From contig DISR01000018.1 in NCBI GenBank assembly GCA_002421825.1, positions 167 to 20,856 on the forward strand: a stretch of DNA of 20,690 bases, in the 5' to 3' direction. How positions within the stretch are numbered: the first letter of the stretch is position 1; each line of letters opens with the position of its first letter. The DNA comes from Thiobacillus sp. UBA6205. Its GTDB lineage: Bacteria; Pseudomonadota; Gammaproteobacteria; Burkholderiales; Thiobacillaceae. The notes under the pieces are model-generated. The model worked only from the letters and a program-made list of their open reading frames with translations. It was not told the origin of the DNA and did not search any database. Shown one piece after another: positions 14,366-20,690 of this stretch. The position numbers and the translations under genes are program-made.

Positions 14366-14432
14366 ACAAGGAGGACAAGAGGACAGGAGGGGCAAATCTC
14401 ATTATTTACTCTTGTCCTCCTGTCCTCTTTGT
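14366..14432. repeat. Facing arrays of phased 8-base units (GAGGACA) between purM and purN
   Basis: Arms 14366-14390 and 14408-14432 are complementary at 21 of 25 positions; the four differences are purine transitions. GAGGAC recurs at 14371 and 14379, and GTCCTC at 14414 and 14422, so units are eight bases long. On the minus strand the stem is followed by TTCATTTTTA, so it could act as an imperfect intrinsic terminator after purM, reducing purN expression. It fills most of the 84-base purM-purN gap. Confidence 0.8.
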
Positions 14433-14440
14433 AAAAGTAT

Positions 14441-15469
<1,029 letters not shown>

Positions 15470-15494
15470 TTTAGACTCGGGTTTTCACGAAAAA

Positions 15495-15507
15495 CGGTAT
15501 TTTACCG
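15495..15507. promoter_or_regulatory. Small inverted repeat with possible purM -10 element
   Basis: CGGTA-TTT-TACCG forms an inverted repeat in the 40-base divergent gap. Read on the minus strand it contains TAAAAT (15504-15499), a fair -10 hexamer that would give purM a leader of about 23 bases. No convincing -35 is seen, so this is a weak call. It lies next to the start codon of the PerM-PurC frame, so a protein bound here could affect both directions. Confidence 0.3.
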
Positions 15508-15509
15508 CC

Positions 15510-17513
15510 ATGCTCAATCGTTCAGACAATTTACCCTGGCTGGCGCTCGCCACCCTGCTGGTCATTTCGGGGCTGGTTTACCTGCTGGCCCCGGTCTTGA
15601 CGCCGTTTCTGGCGGGCGTGCTGCTGGCCTACATTTTCGATCCGCTCGTGGACCGGCTGCAAAAACGCGGCCTCAACCGCACGCTTGCGACGTTTGCGGT
15701 GCTGATTGCCGCGGGCCTGCTGGCGGTGGGCGCGGTGCTGATGGTGATCCCGATGTTCCTCAACCAGGCGCAGTTGCTGATCGACCGCCTGCCCGACTAC
15801 CTGGGCTGGATCCAGCTCGAGGTGCTGCCCACGCTGACGGGGCTGTTCGGCATGTCGGCCGACATCGACATGGGCACGGTGCGCAACTGGATCGCCGAGC
15901 ACGCGCAAGGCGCGGGCACGGCAGCCCAGCAATTCCTGCCCCGGCTGGGCAGCGGCGCTTCGGCGCTGCTGGCGGCGGCGATCAATCTGCTGCTGGTGCC
16001 GGTGGTGACCTTCTATCTTTTGCGCGACTGGGACGGCCTGATCAGGAAGCTCGATGAACTGATCCCGCGCCCCTGGCACGAGCAGATCGCACGCCTCGCG
16101 CGCGACATCGACCGCGTGCTGTCCGAGTTCCTGCGCGGCCAGCTCTCGGTCATGCTGGCGATGAGCGTGTTCTATTCGGCGGGGCTCACGCTCGCGGGGC
16201 TGGATTTCGCCCTGCCCATCGGCATCATCACCGGGGTGCTGGGCTTCATTCCCTTCGTCGGCGCGACCCTGGGCCTGGTGCTGGGGGTGCTGGAAGCGAC
16301 CCTGCAGTTCCAGTCGGTGATGGGCGTGCTGCCGGTGCTGGGGGTGTTCATCCTCGGCCAGGCGCTGGAGGGCATGGTGGTGACGCCCTGGCTGGTGGGC
16401 GACCGCATCGGCCTGCATCCGGTGGCGGTGATCTTCGCGCTGGCGGCTTTCGGCCAGGTATTCGGCTTTTTCGGCGTGCTGCTGGCGCTGCCCATGGCGG
16501 CCGCCTTGCTGGTGGCGATCCGCCATCTGCGCGAAGCCTATCTCGATAGTCCTGCCTACGTCGGCATGCCGGCAAATGTGGGGCAGCCCGGCCGGTATAA
16601 TCCGGGTTTTCCCTCATCCGCTCGCGCCATGACCACGCCGCTCCTGGAAACTTCCCTCAAAAGCCTGCCGCTCGTTTCCAAGGGCAAGGTGCGCGACATC
16701 TACGCCGTGGACGACAGGCGCCTGCTGATGGTGACCACCGACCGCCTGTCCGCCTTCGACGTGGTCATGCCCACGCCCATCCCCGGCAAGGGCGCGGTGC
16801 TCACCGACATCACCCAGTTCTGGTTCAAGAAGCTGGCCGGCATCCTGCCCAACCAGCTGACGGGTGACGCGCCCGAGTCGGTGGTGGCCGCTGACGAGCG
16901 CGAGCAGGTCGCGGGACGTGCGCTGGTGGTGAAGCGCCTGAAGCCGCTGCCGGTGGAAGCCATCGTGCGCGGCTACCTGGTCGGCTCGGGCTGGAAGGAA
17001 TACCAGGACAAGGGCAGCGTGTGCGGCATTCCGCTGCCGGCGGGTTTGCAGCAGGCGGGCAAGCTGCCGCAACCCTTGTTCACGCCCTCGACCAAGGCCG
17101 AACTCGGGGCGCATGACGAGAACATCGACTTCGCCCGCTGCGAGGAAATCCTCGGCCAGGAACTCGCCGCCAGGGTGCGCGATGCCAGCCTGGCGTTGTA
17201 TACCAGGGCAGCGGAGTACGCGCTCACCCGCGGCATCATCATCGCCGACACCAAGTTCGAGTTCGGCCTCGACGAGGCCGGCACCCTGCACCTCATCGAC
17301 GAGGTGCTCACTCCTGATTCCTCGCGCTTCTGGCCGGCTGACCAGTACGCGGTGGGCAAGAACCCGCCCAGCTTCGACAAGCAGTTCGTGCGCGACTGGC
17401 TGGAATCTTCCGGCTGGAACAAGCAGGCGCCGGGCCCGGCCCTGCCGGACGAGGTGGTGGCGAAAACCGCGGAGAAATACCGCGAGGCCTTGGTGCGCCT
17501 GGCAGGAGAATAA
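15510..17513 (+). CDS. AI-2E/PerM-family permease reading in frame into PurC (apparent fusion)
   Basis: One open frame of 667 residues. Residues 1-373 are a typical AI-2E transporter family membrane protein: LVYLLAPVLTPFLAGVLLAYI near the start, several helices, the central VVTFYLLRDWDGLIRKLDEL segment, and family segments such as GQLSVMLAMS, FIPFVGATLGLVLG and HPVAVIFALAAFGQVFGFFGVLLALP. Where such proteins normally end (LREAYLDSPAY) there is no stop codon. About 24 linker residues follow and then PurC from residue 374. I start at 15510, since the upstream ATG at 15459 overlaps purM. Either this is a true fusion, or purC is also made from its internal start, or a base error hides a stop: one frame over, TGA overlaps the purC ATG. 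Transport substrate unknown. Confidence 0.8.
   Translation: MLNRSDNLPWLALATLLVISGLVYLLAPVLTPFLAGVLLAYIFDPLVDRLQKRGLNRTLATFAVLIAAGLLAVGAVLMVIPMFLNQAQLLIDRLPDYLGWIQLEVLPTLTGLFGMSADIDMGTVRNWIAEHAQGAGTAAQQFLPRLGSGASALLAAAINLLLVPVVTFYLLRDWDGLIRKLDELIPRPWHEQIARLARDIDRVLSEFLRGQLSVMLAMSVFYSAGLTLAGLDFALPIGIITGVLGFIPFVGATLGLVLGVLEATLQFQSVMGVLPVLGVFILGQALEGMVVTPWLVGDRIGLHPVAVIFALAAFGQVFGFFGVLLALPMAAALLVAIRHLREAYLDSPAYVGMPANVGQPGRYNPGFPSSARAMTTPLLETSLKSLPLVSKGKVRDIYAVDDRRLLMVTTDRLSAFDVVMPTPIPGKGAVLTDITQFWFKKLAGILPNQLTGDAPESVVAADEREQVAGRALVVKRLKPLPVEAIVRGYLVGSGWKEYQDKGSVCGIPLPAGLQQAGKLPQPLFTPSTKAELGAHDENIDFARCEEILGQELAARVRDASLALYTRAAEYALTRGIIIADTKFEFGLDEAGTLHLIDEVLTPDSSRFWPADQYAVGKNPPSFDKQFVRDWLESSGWNKQAPGPALPDEVVAKTAEKYREALVRLAGE
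16596..16601 (+). promoter_or_regulatory. TATAAT hexamer upstream of the internal purC start
   Basis: A perfect TATAAT lies 27 bases before the purC ATG, inside the permease-PurC linker, and would give a leader of about 20 bases. No good -35 is seen at 16-18 bases upstream, and no Shine-Dalgarno precedes the purC ATG. It suggests that purC may be transcribed on its own despite the continuous frame, but the support is only one hexamer. Confidence 0.4.
16629..17513 (+). CDS. purC: Phosphoribosylaminoimidazole-succinocarboxamide synthase (SAICAR synthase)
   Basis: This is the complete PurC domain of the frame above, 294 residues if translated from its own ATG. It ligates aspartate to CAIR in purine synthesis. 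The ATP-binding start SKGKVRDIYAV, the segment TTDRLSAFDVVMP and the SAICAR signatures (VEAIVRGYLVGSGWKEY, DTKFEFGLDEAGTLHLIDEV) are intact, and FTPSTKAELGAHDENI is present. Length matches the longer PurC form found in many betaproteobacteria rather than the 237-residue E. coli form. It shares purine synthesis with purM and purN transcribed the other way about 1.2 kb upstream. Its stop overlaps the A tract of the convergent terminator. Confidence 0.93.
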   Translation: MTTPLLETSLKSLPLVSKGKVRDIYAVDDRRLLMVTTDRLSAFDVVMPTPIPGKGAVLTDITQFWFKKLAGILPNQLTGDAPESVVAADEREQVAGRALVVKRLKPLPVEAIVRGYLVGSGWKEYQDKGSVCGIPLPAGLQQAGKLPQPLFTPSTKAELGAHDENIDFARCEEILGQELAARVRDASLALYTRAAEYALTRGIIIADTKFEFGLDEAGTLHLIDEVLTPDSSRFWPADQYAVGKNPPSFDKQFVRDWLESSGWNKQAPGPALPDEVVAKTAEKYREALVRLAGE

Positions 17514-17535
17514 AAAAAGCGCCCCGAAGGGCGCT
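17512..17535 (-). terminator. Intrinsic terminator of the TusE/DsrC-family gene
   Basis: Read on the minus strand, a perfect 7-base stem (AGCGCCC/GGGCGCT) closes a TTCG tetraloop at 17535-17518 and is followed directly by a run of T. It begins 22 bases after the gene's stop codon. The T run overlaps the purC stop codon. In the purC direction the same hairpin lacks a T run, so it is mainly one-directional. Confidence 0.9.
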
Positions 17536-17557
17536 CGCTGCAGAGCCAAATTTCCTG

Positions 17558-17851
17558 TCAGACGCAGCCGGTCGGCTTGGGCAGGCCGCCGTACTTGGTG
17601 ATCGGCTTCATGGGGCCGGTCATCCAGACATTGAACAGGTCCTTCTGGTCCATGTCGATGTACTTGGCGAACTTGCGCACCGGCGGCACCGACTGGTACT
17701 CGTCATAGTACTCGCGGGCCTTGATGATCATTTCCCATTTCTGGTCGTTCAGTTCGTAGTTGTCGGCTTCGGCCATGGCGCGGGCGATTTCCTCGCTCCA
17801 TTCGCTCATGTCCTGCAAGTAACCATCACCATCGCGTGCGGGCAAATCCAT
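17558..17851 (-). CDS. TusE/DsrC-family sulfur relay protein with a single C-terminal cysteine
   Basis: The 97-residue cytoplasmic protein belongs to the DsrC/TusE/DsvC family, whose mobile C-terminal arm carries sulfur between partner proteins. The family core is clear (GYLQDMSEWSEEIARAMAE, LNDQKWEMIIKAREYYDEY) and the arm ends in GLPKPTGCV with C96 next to last. True DsrC has a second cysteine 11 residues earlier; here that position is T85, so the trisulfide chemistry with dissimilatory sulfite reductase is not expected. A TusE-like or regulatory DsrC-like role fits better. ATG at 17851 is chosen because GAGG lies seven bases before it; a GTG at 17857 is one base from GAGG. Own promoter and terminator make it a single-gene unit. 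Confidence 0.92.
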   Translation of the reverse strand: MDLPARDGDGYLQDMSEWSEEIARAMAEADNYELNDQKWEMIIKAREYYDEYQSVPPVRKFAKYIDMDQKDLFNVWMTGPMKPITKYGGLPKPTGCV

Positions 17852-17870
17852 TTTCACACCTCGTCAAGAA

Positions 17871-17930
17871 TAGTTGAACAAATTAGTCAGGTTTCGCAAA
17901 TTGTAATTACCTGAGCAAACAAGTCAACTA
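17871..17930 (-). promoter_or_regulatory. TusE/DsrC-family gene promoter with two facing IscR-like motifs
   Basis: On the minus strand TTGACT (17927-17922) and TACAAT (17905-17900) are 16 bases apart, a strong sigma-70 pair giving a leader of about 40 bases. Overlaid are two copies of TAGTTGA-N9-TCAGGT, one on the plus strand at 17871-17892 and one on the minus strand at 17930-17909, perfectly symmetric about 17900. The blocks resemble, from memory, the type 1 IscR site of the E. coli isc promoter. One site covers the -35 and the other lies at or just after the start point, so repression by an Rrf2/IscR-type Fe-S regulator is plausible. Confidence 0.6.
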
Positions 17931-17953
17931 ATTTTTGTTGAGATATCAATATC

Positions 17954-18736
17954 TTATTGTAGCAGTCGGCGCCGGGTGAGGCCCAGGGCCAGCCAGAAGC
18001 CGGCGAATCCCCAGGCCAGCAGGGAGAAGATGTGGAAGGCCCAGTTGGACGGGATGGCGCCGCGAATGATCGGGCGGGCGAGCTCCACGGCGTGGCTGAG
18101 CGGCAGCCAGGCGGAGATCGTCTGCAAGAGCGGCGGCAGCTGGCTGACCGGGTAGAACACGCCGCACAACAGCACCATGGGGGTGATGGCGAGGGTGAAG
18201 TAGTAGAGGAAGAAGTCGTAGTTGGGCGAAATCGAAGTCATCACCAGGCCCATGCCGGAAAAGCACAGGCCGATGACGAAGGCGAGCGGGATGATCCACA
18301 ACGTCAGCGCCCAGTCGGCCTGCAAACCCAGGGCCCAGATCACCGCCAGGATGGCCAGGCCCGAGAGCACGCTCTTGCTCGCTGCCCACAGCCATTCGCC
18401 GACCAGCACGTCATCGAGTTCCAGCGGGGTGTTGAGGATGGCCTCCCAGGTCTTCTGCACGTGCATGCGCGAAAAACCCGAATACAGGGTTTCGAAGGTG
18501 GCGCTGTTCATGGTGGAGTAGGCCACGGTGCCGGCGCCGAGGAAGGTGAGGTAGGGCATGCCGCCGACGTCCGGCAGCAGGCTGCCCAGGCCGAAGCCCA
18601 GGCCCAGCATGTAGAACATCGGGTCGGCGAGGTTGCCGAGCATGGAAGGGATGGCGAGCTTCTTCCACACCAGGAAATTGCGCCGCCACACCGGGACGAA
18701 GCGCAGCGAGAAGCGGGGCAGGGCAAAAGTAAACAA
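17954..18736 (-). CDS. ABC-2 type transporter permease (NodJ-like)
   Basis: The 260-residue inner-membrane protein is the channel subunit of an ABC-2 exporter. It has about six membrane helices and the conserved amphipathic start RNFLVWKKLAIPSMLGNLADPMFYMLGLG. It also has AWEAILNTPLELDDVL-type cytoplasmic coupling sequence (here TWEAILNTPLELDDV) and GVFYPVSQLPPLLQTISAWLP near the end, all typical of the NodJ/DrrB group. The start shown is TTG; the next in-frame ATG would delete the conserved N-terminal segment. An AGG nine bases upstream is a weak ribosome site. The ATPase lies upstream but is separated by 210 bases holding a repeat. Substrate unknown; NodJ relatives export lipids, polysaccharides or drugs. 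Confidence 0.93.
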   Translation of the reverse strand: MFTFALPRFSLRFVPVWRRNFLVWKKLAIPSMLGNLADPMFYMLGLGFGLGSLLPDVGGMPYLTFLGAGTVAYSTMNSATFETLYSGFSRMHVQKTWEAILNTPLELDDVLVGEWLWAASKSVLSGLAILAVIWALGLQADWALTLWIIPLAFVIGLCFSGMGLVMTSISPNYDFFLYYFTLAITPMVLLCGVFYPVSQLPPLLQTISAWLPLSHAVELARPIIRGAIPSNWAFHIFSLLAWGFAGFWLALGLTRRRLLQ

Positions 18737-18799
18737 GCGTTGTGACCTAAGTAGCGTTGTATGGGTTTTACATCCCCCAAGGTTTTGCCTGCAAGTGAA

Positions 18800-18805
18800 A
18801 TTATA
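18800..18805 (-). promoter_or_regulatory. TATAAT hexamer before the ABC permease gene
   Basis: A perfect TATAAT read on the minus strand lies 63 bases upstream of the permease start and just downstream of the phased repeat. The -35 region at the proper distance falls in the repeat and is poor. It could restart transcription if the repeat hairpin interrupts messages from the ATPase gene. The rest of the 210-base gap holds only the repeat. Confidence 0.3.
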
Positions 18806-18820
18806 AAAACCTCAAGGCCG

Positions 18821-18949
18821 TAACACAGAGGACACGGAGGGAGCAGAGGAAAGCCGAATTACATGCTGATCGAGCATGGACGCTGCAAGCGGATGGATTT
18901 CTGTTTTCGGATGGTTTTTCCTCTGTTCCCTCTGCTGCCTCTGTGTTTA
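18821..18949. repeat. Facing arrays of phased 9-base units (GAGG / CCTC) between ABC genes
   Basis: GAGG occurs at 18828, 18837 and 18846, and CCTC at 18920, 18929 and 18938, each exactly nine bases apart. The outer parts of the arms (starting AACACAGAGG) are complementary at about 25 of 30 positions around a centre of roughly 65 bases, which itself holds CATGCT-GATCG-AGCATG (18862-18878). The right arm overlaps the ATPase stop codon. It is akin to the 8-base version at 14366-14432. Sequences of the type ACAGAGGACACGGAGG recur between genes in many environmental proteobacteria, from memory. Confidence 0.78.
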
Positions 18950-19858
18950 ATCTCTAAGCTCCCGCCCGGTCAGCTTGAGAAAAACGTCCTCCAGATTTGC
19001 CGGACGGTGCAGGTAGCGCAGTGCGCACTGCCCCGCCAGCGTTTCCAGGGCCGGGGCGGGATTGCGGGTGTAGCAGAACAGGGTTTCGCCCGCCTGTTCA
19101 TAACGGTCGCACAGGCGGGCGGCCTGTTCCTGGCCCCATCCGGACGCTTCCTCGCAGTAGATTTCCAGCACGTCCGGTTCGATCAGGTTGGCGATGAGTT
19201 CGCGCGGGCTGCCGCGGGCAATGGCCTTGCCGTGGTCGATGACGGTGAGTTCGTTGCACAGTCGCTCCGCCTCGTCCATGAAGTGGGTGGTGAGGAGGAT
19301 GGTCTTGCCCTGGCTCAGAAGTTTGCGCAGGCCCTGCCAGATCACGTGGCGCGCCTGCGGATCGAGGCCGGTGGTGGGTTCGTCGAGGAAGAGCACGTCC
19401 GGATCGTTGACCAGCGCGCGCGCCAATGTCAGGCGCCGCTTCATGCCGCCGGACAGGGTCTGGATGCGGGTGTCGGCGCGGCTTGCGAGCCCGGCGAATT
19501 CGAGCAGCGCGGGAATGCGCTGTTTGATCTCGTTATCCTTCAGGCCGAAGTAGCGCCCGTAGGCGAGCAGGTTCTCGGCCACGGTGAAGTCGGGGTCGAG
19601 GTTGTCCATCTGCGGGACCACGCCGATTCTCAATCGCGCCTGCCTGGCCAGGGACGGCACCGGCAGGTCGAGCACGCGGATGTCGCCGGCCTCGGGCGCG
19701 ATCAGGCCCAGCAGCATTTTCAGGGTGGTGGTCTTGCCGGCGCCATTGGGCCCGAGCAGGCCGTGGCAGGTGCCGGCGGCGAGCGTCAGGTCGAGGCCGT
19801 CGACGACGGTGTGCGGACCGTAGGTTTTTTTCAGTCCCTGCGCGGCTACCACGGACAT
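18947..19858 (-). CDS. ABC transporter ATP-binding protein (NodI-like)
   Basis: This 303-residue cytoplasmic ATPase powers the ABC-2 permease next to it. The nucleotide-binding motifs are complete: Walker A GPNGAGKTTT (about 36-45), Q-loop VVPQMDNLD, signature LSGGMKRRL, Walker B VLFLDEPTTGLD and H-switch TTHFMDEAE. A C-terminal extension of about 80 residues, ending PANLEDVFLKLTGREL, is typical of the NodI/DrrA/CcmA group. Its start overlaps the alpha/beta hydrolase stop by 13 bases, so translation is coupled to that gene. Its partner permease follows after a 210-base gap with a phased repeat, an unusual separation for such a pair. Confidence 0.95.
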   Translation of the reverse strand: MSVVAAQGLKKTYGPHTVVDGLDLTLAAGTCHGLLGPNGAGKTTTLKMLLGLIAPEAGDIRVLDLPVPSLARQARLRIGVVPQMDNLDPDFTVAENLLAYGRYFGLKDNEIKQRIPALLEFAGLASRADTRIQTLSGGMKRRLTLARALVNDPDVLFLDEPTTGLDPQARHVIWQGLRKLLSQGKTILLTTHFMDEAERLCNELTVIDHGKAIARGSPRELIANLIEPDVLEIYCEEASGWGQEQAARLCDRYEQAGETLFCYTRNPAPALETLAGQCALRYLHRPANLEDVFLKLTGRELRD

Positions 19859-20490
19859 AGTTCTTCGAGCGCCTGCTTGAGTTCGTTGAGCTTGCCGTGG
19901 AAGAAATGGTCGCTGCCGTGGATGACCTTGAGCGGCACATCGTGCCGGCTCGCCCAGGCGAGCGCCTCGGGATAGGGCACGACTTCGTCGAGGTCGCCAT
20001 GGATGATGCTGGTGCCCGGCTCCGGCGCGTCGAATTCATACAGGTTGACGGCGGGTGCCACCAGCAGCACGCAGCCGGTCTGGATGCGTTTCGCCACCCG
20101 GTGCTGGACGTAGGCGCCGAAGGAGAAGCCGGCCAGACACCAGGGCAGGCCGGGGTAGTTCCTGCTCACGAAGTCGATGATGGCGAGCATGTCCTCGCTC
20201 TCGCCGATGCCCTTGTCGTACTCGCCCTCGCTCATGCCGACGCCGCGGAAGTTGGGGCGCACGGCGACGTAGCCGTGGTCGGTGGCGACGCGCGCGATGG
20301 TGTGCACCACCTTGTTGTCCATGCTGCCGCCCTGCAGCGGGTGCGGGTGGGCGACGAGCAGGAGGCCGCGCCTTGATTCGCCGGGATCGTCGATCACGGT
20401 TTCCATCTTGCCGCCGGGGGTGTCGATTCGCAGCTTGTGGCGCTTGAGGCGCAGGCCGTCTTCGGCCTGCTTGAGGGTGACCCCGGCCAT
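19846..20490 (-). CDS. Alpha/beta hydrolase family protein
   Basis: The 214-residue soluble enzyme has the alpha/beta hydrolase features of the COG2945-type group. They are VAHPHPLQGGSMDNKVV (oxyanion-hole region), RPNFRGVGMSEGE, the nucleophile elbow GFSFG with S123, an acidic residue at D166 or D168 (HGDLDEVVP), and the catalytic histidine in GSDHFFHG (H195). No signal peptide is seen, so it is cytoplasmic. The ATG overlaps the ferredoxin-like stop codon (TGATG), and its own end overlaps the ABC ATPase, so three genes are translationally linked. Substrate is unknown; an esterase or peptidase-like role is possible. An upstream in-frame extension exists but runs through the preceding gene and is rejected. 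Confidence 0.92.
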   Translation of the reverse strand: MAGVTLKQAEDGLRLKRHKLRIDTPGGKMETVIDDPGESRRGLLLVAHPHPLQGGSMDNKVVHTIARVATDHGYVAVRPNFRGVGMSEGEYDKGIGESEDMLAIIDFVSRNYPGLPWCLAGFSFGAYVQHRVAKRIQTGCVLLVAPAVNLYEFDAPEPGTSIIHGDLDEVVPYPEALAWASRHDVPLKVIHGSDHFFHGKLNELKQALEELCPW

Positions 20491-20690
20491 CAGATTTTCA
20501 GGCGCCGGACGATGCGCCCGTGCTGCAGGTGCTCGGTCAGGATCTCGTCGATGTCGTGCTCGTCGACGTAGGTGTACCAGGTGCCTTCCGGATAGACCAC
20601 CAGCAGCGGGCCCTCGCCGCAGCGGTCCATGCAGCCGGCGGAGTTGATGCGGCACTTGCCGGGGCCGTTCAGGTCGAGTTGCTTGACCTT
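20490..20690 (-). CDS. (2Fe-2S) ferredoxin domain protein, C-terminal part
   Basis: Only the last 66 residues lie in the window; the 5' part continues past position 20690. The visible part has GKCRINSAGCMDRCGEGPLLVVYPEGTWY, with three cysteines spaced as in thioredoxin-fold [2Fe-2S] ferredoxins, whose first cysteine would lie upstream. The end, VDEHDIDEILTEHLQHGRIV, matches the closing helix of this family. It should bind one [2Fe-2S] cluster and carry electrons in the cytoplasm. It overlaps the hydrolase gene start. Partner enzymes are not shown by the context. Confidence 0.88.
   Translation of the reverse strand, partial: KVKQLDLNGPGKCRINSAGCMDRCGEGPLLVVYPEGTWYTYVDEHDIDEILTEHLQHGRIVRRLKI

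Noticed and set aside
14357..14395. N-terminal extension of PurN through the 8-base repeat
   Set aside because: It starts at TTG, is encoded by the repeat and is not found in the family, whose products begin at the ATG at 14356.
16614..17549. Minus-strand open frame opposite purC
   Set aside because: PurC motifs are intact on the plus strand; the antisense product has no family signature.
17852..17857. GTG start for the TusE/DsrC-family gene
   Set aside because: It lies one base from GAGG, too close for a ribosome site; the ATG two codons later has seven-base spacing.
17900..17930. FNR/CRP-type site in the TusE/DsrC-family promoter
   Set aside because: The TTGAT-N4-ATCAA or TGTGA-N6-TCACA pattern is not present; the repeated blocks fit an IscR-like motif better.
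20491..20655. N-terminal extension of the alpha/beta hydrolase
   Set aside because: It runs through the ferredoxin-like gene in another frame, has no family match, and an ATG with a TGATG overlap at 20490 fits family length.

Overview
The window looks like chromosomal DNA of a GC-rich betaproteobacterium, probably from the Rhodocyclales/Nitrosomonadales side. That placement is inferred from gene content (a Wza/Wzc-type exopolysaccharide cluster, purM-purN followed by DUF3108 genes, a long-form PurC, a TusE/DsrC-family protein) and high GC. Almost all of the sequence is coding. No rRNA, tRNA, CRISPR array, insertion sequence or prophage block was seen.

Layout. Positions 32-9074 (minus strand) form an exopolysaccharide assembly operon. 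In transcription order it encodes a PHP-type protein-tyrosine phosphatase, an outer-membrane polysaccharide export protein, a Wzc-like chain-length regulator/tyrosine autokinase, a membrane-anchored J-domain protein, a TPR protein, a small secreted FecR-like protein and an O-antigen ligase/polymerase-like membrane protein. Divergent from it, 9276-11954 (plus strand) holds gmd and fcl, which convert GDP-mannose to GDP-L-fucose, with an ORF6N-domain gene overlapping both. This suggests, but does not prove, that the polymer contains fucose.

Positions 11974-15469 (minus) hold purM, purN and two DUF3108 genes. Divergent from them, 15510-17513 (plus) is one uninterrupted reading frame that contains an AI-2E/PerM-family permease followed by complete PurC. 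Positions 17558-17851 (minus) encode a single-cysteine TusE/DsrC-family protein with a good promoter, two facing IscR-like motifs and a clear intrinsic terminator. Positions 17954-20690 (minus) hold an ABC-2 permease, its ATPase, an alpha/beta hydrolase and the end of a [2Fe-2S] ferredoxin-like gene.

The most unusual material is small repeated DNA laid over ordinary genes. A 68-base pair of facing REP-like units lies in frame inside gmd and adds about 23 residues; another copy of one unit starts the window. Three intergenic elements share one architecture, facing arms made of phased 7-, 8- or 9-base units. A perfect 27-base palindrome covers nine whole codons of the ORF6N gene. Other points of interest are the PerM-PurC reading-frame fusion and the IscR-like operator pair. 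No wholly new multi-gene system could be demonstrated.
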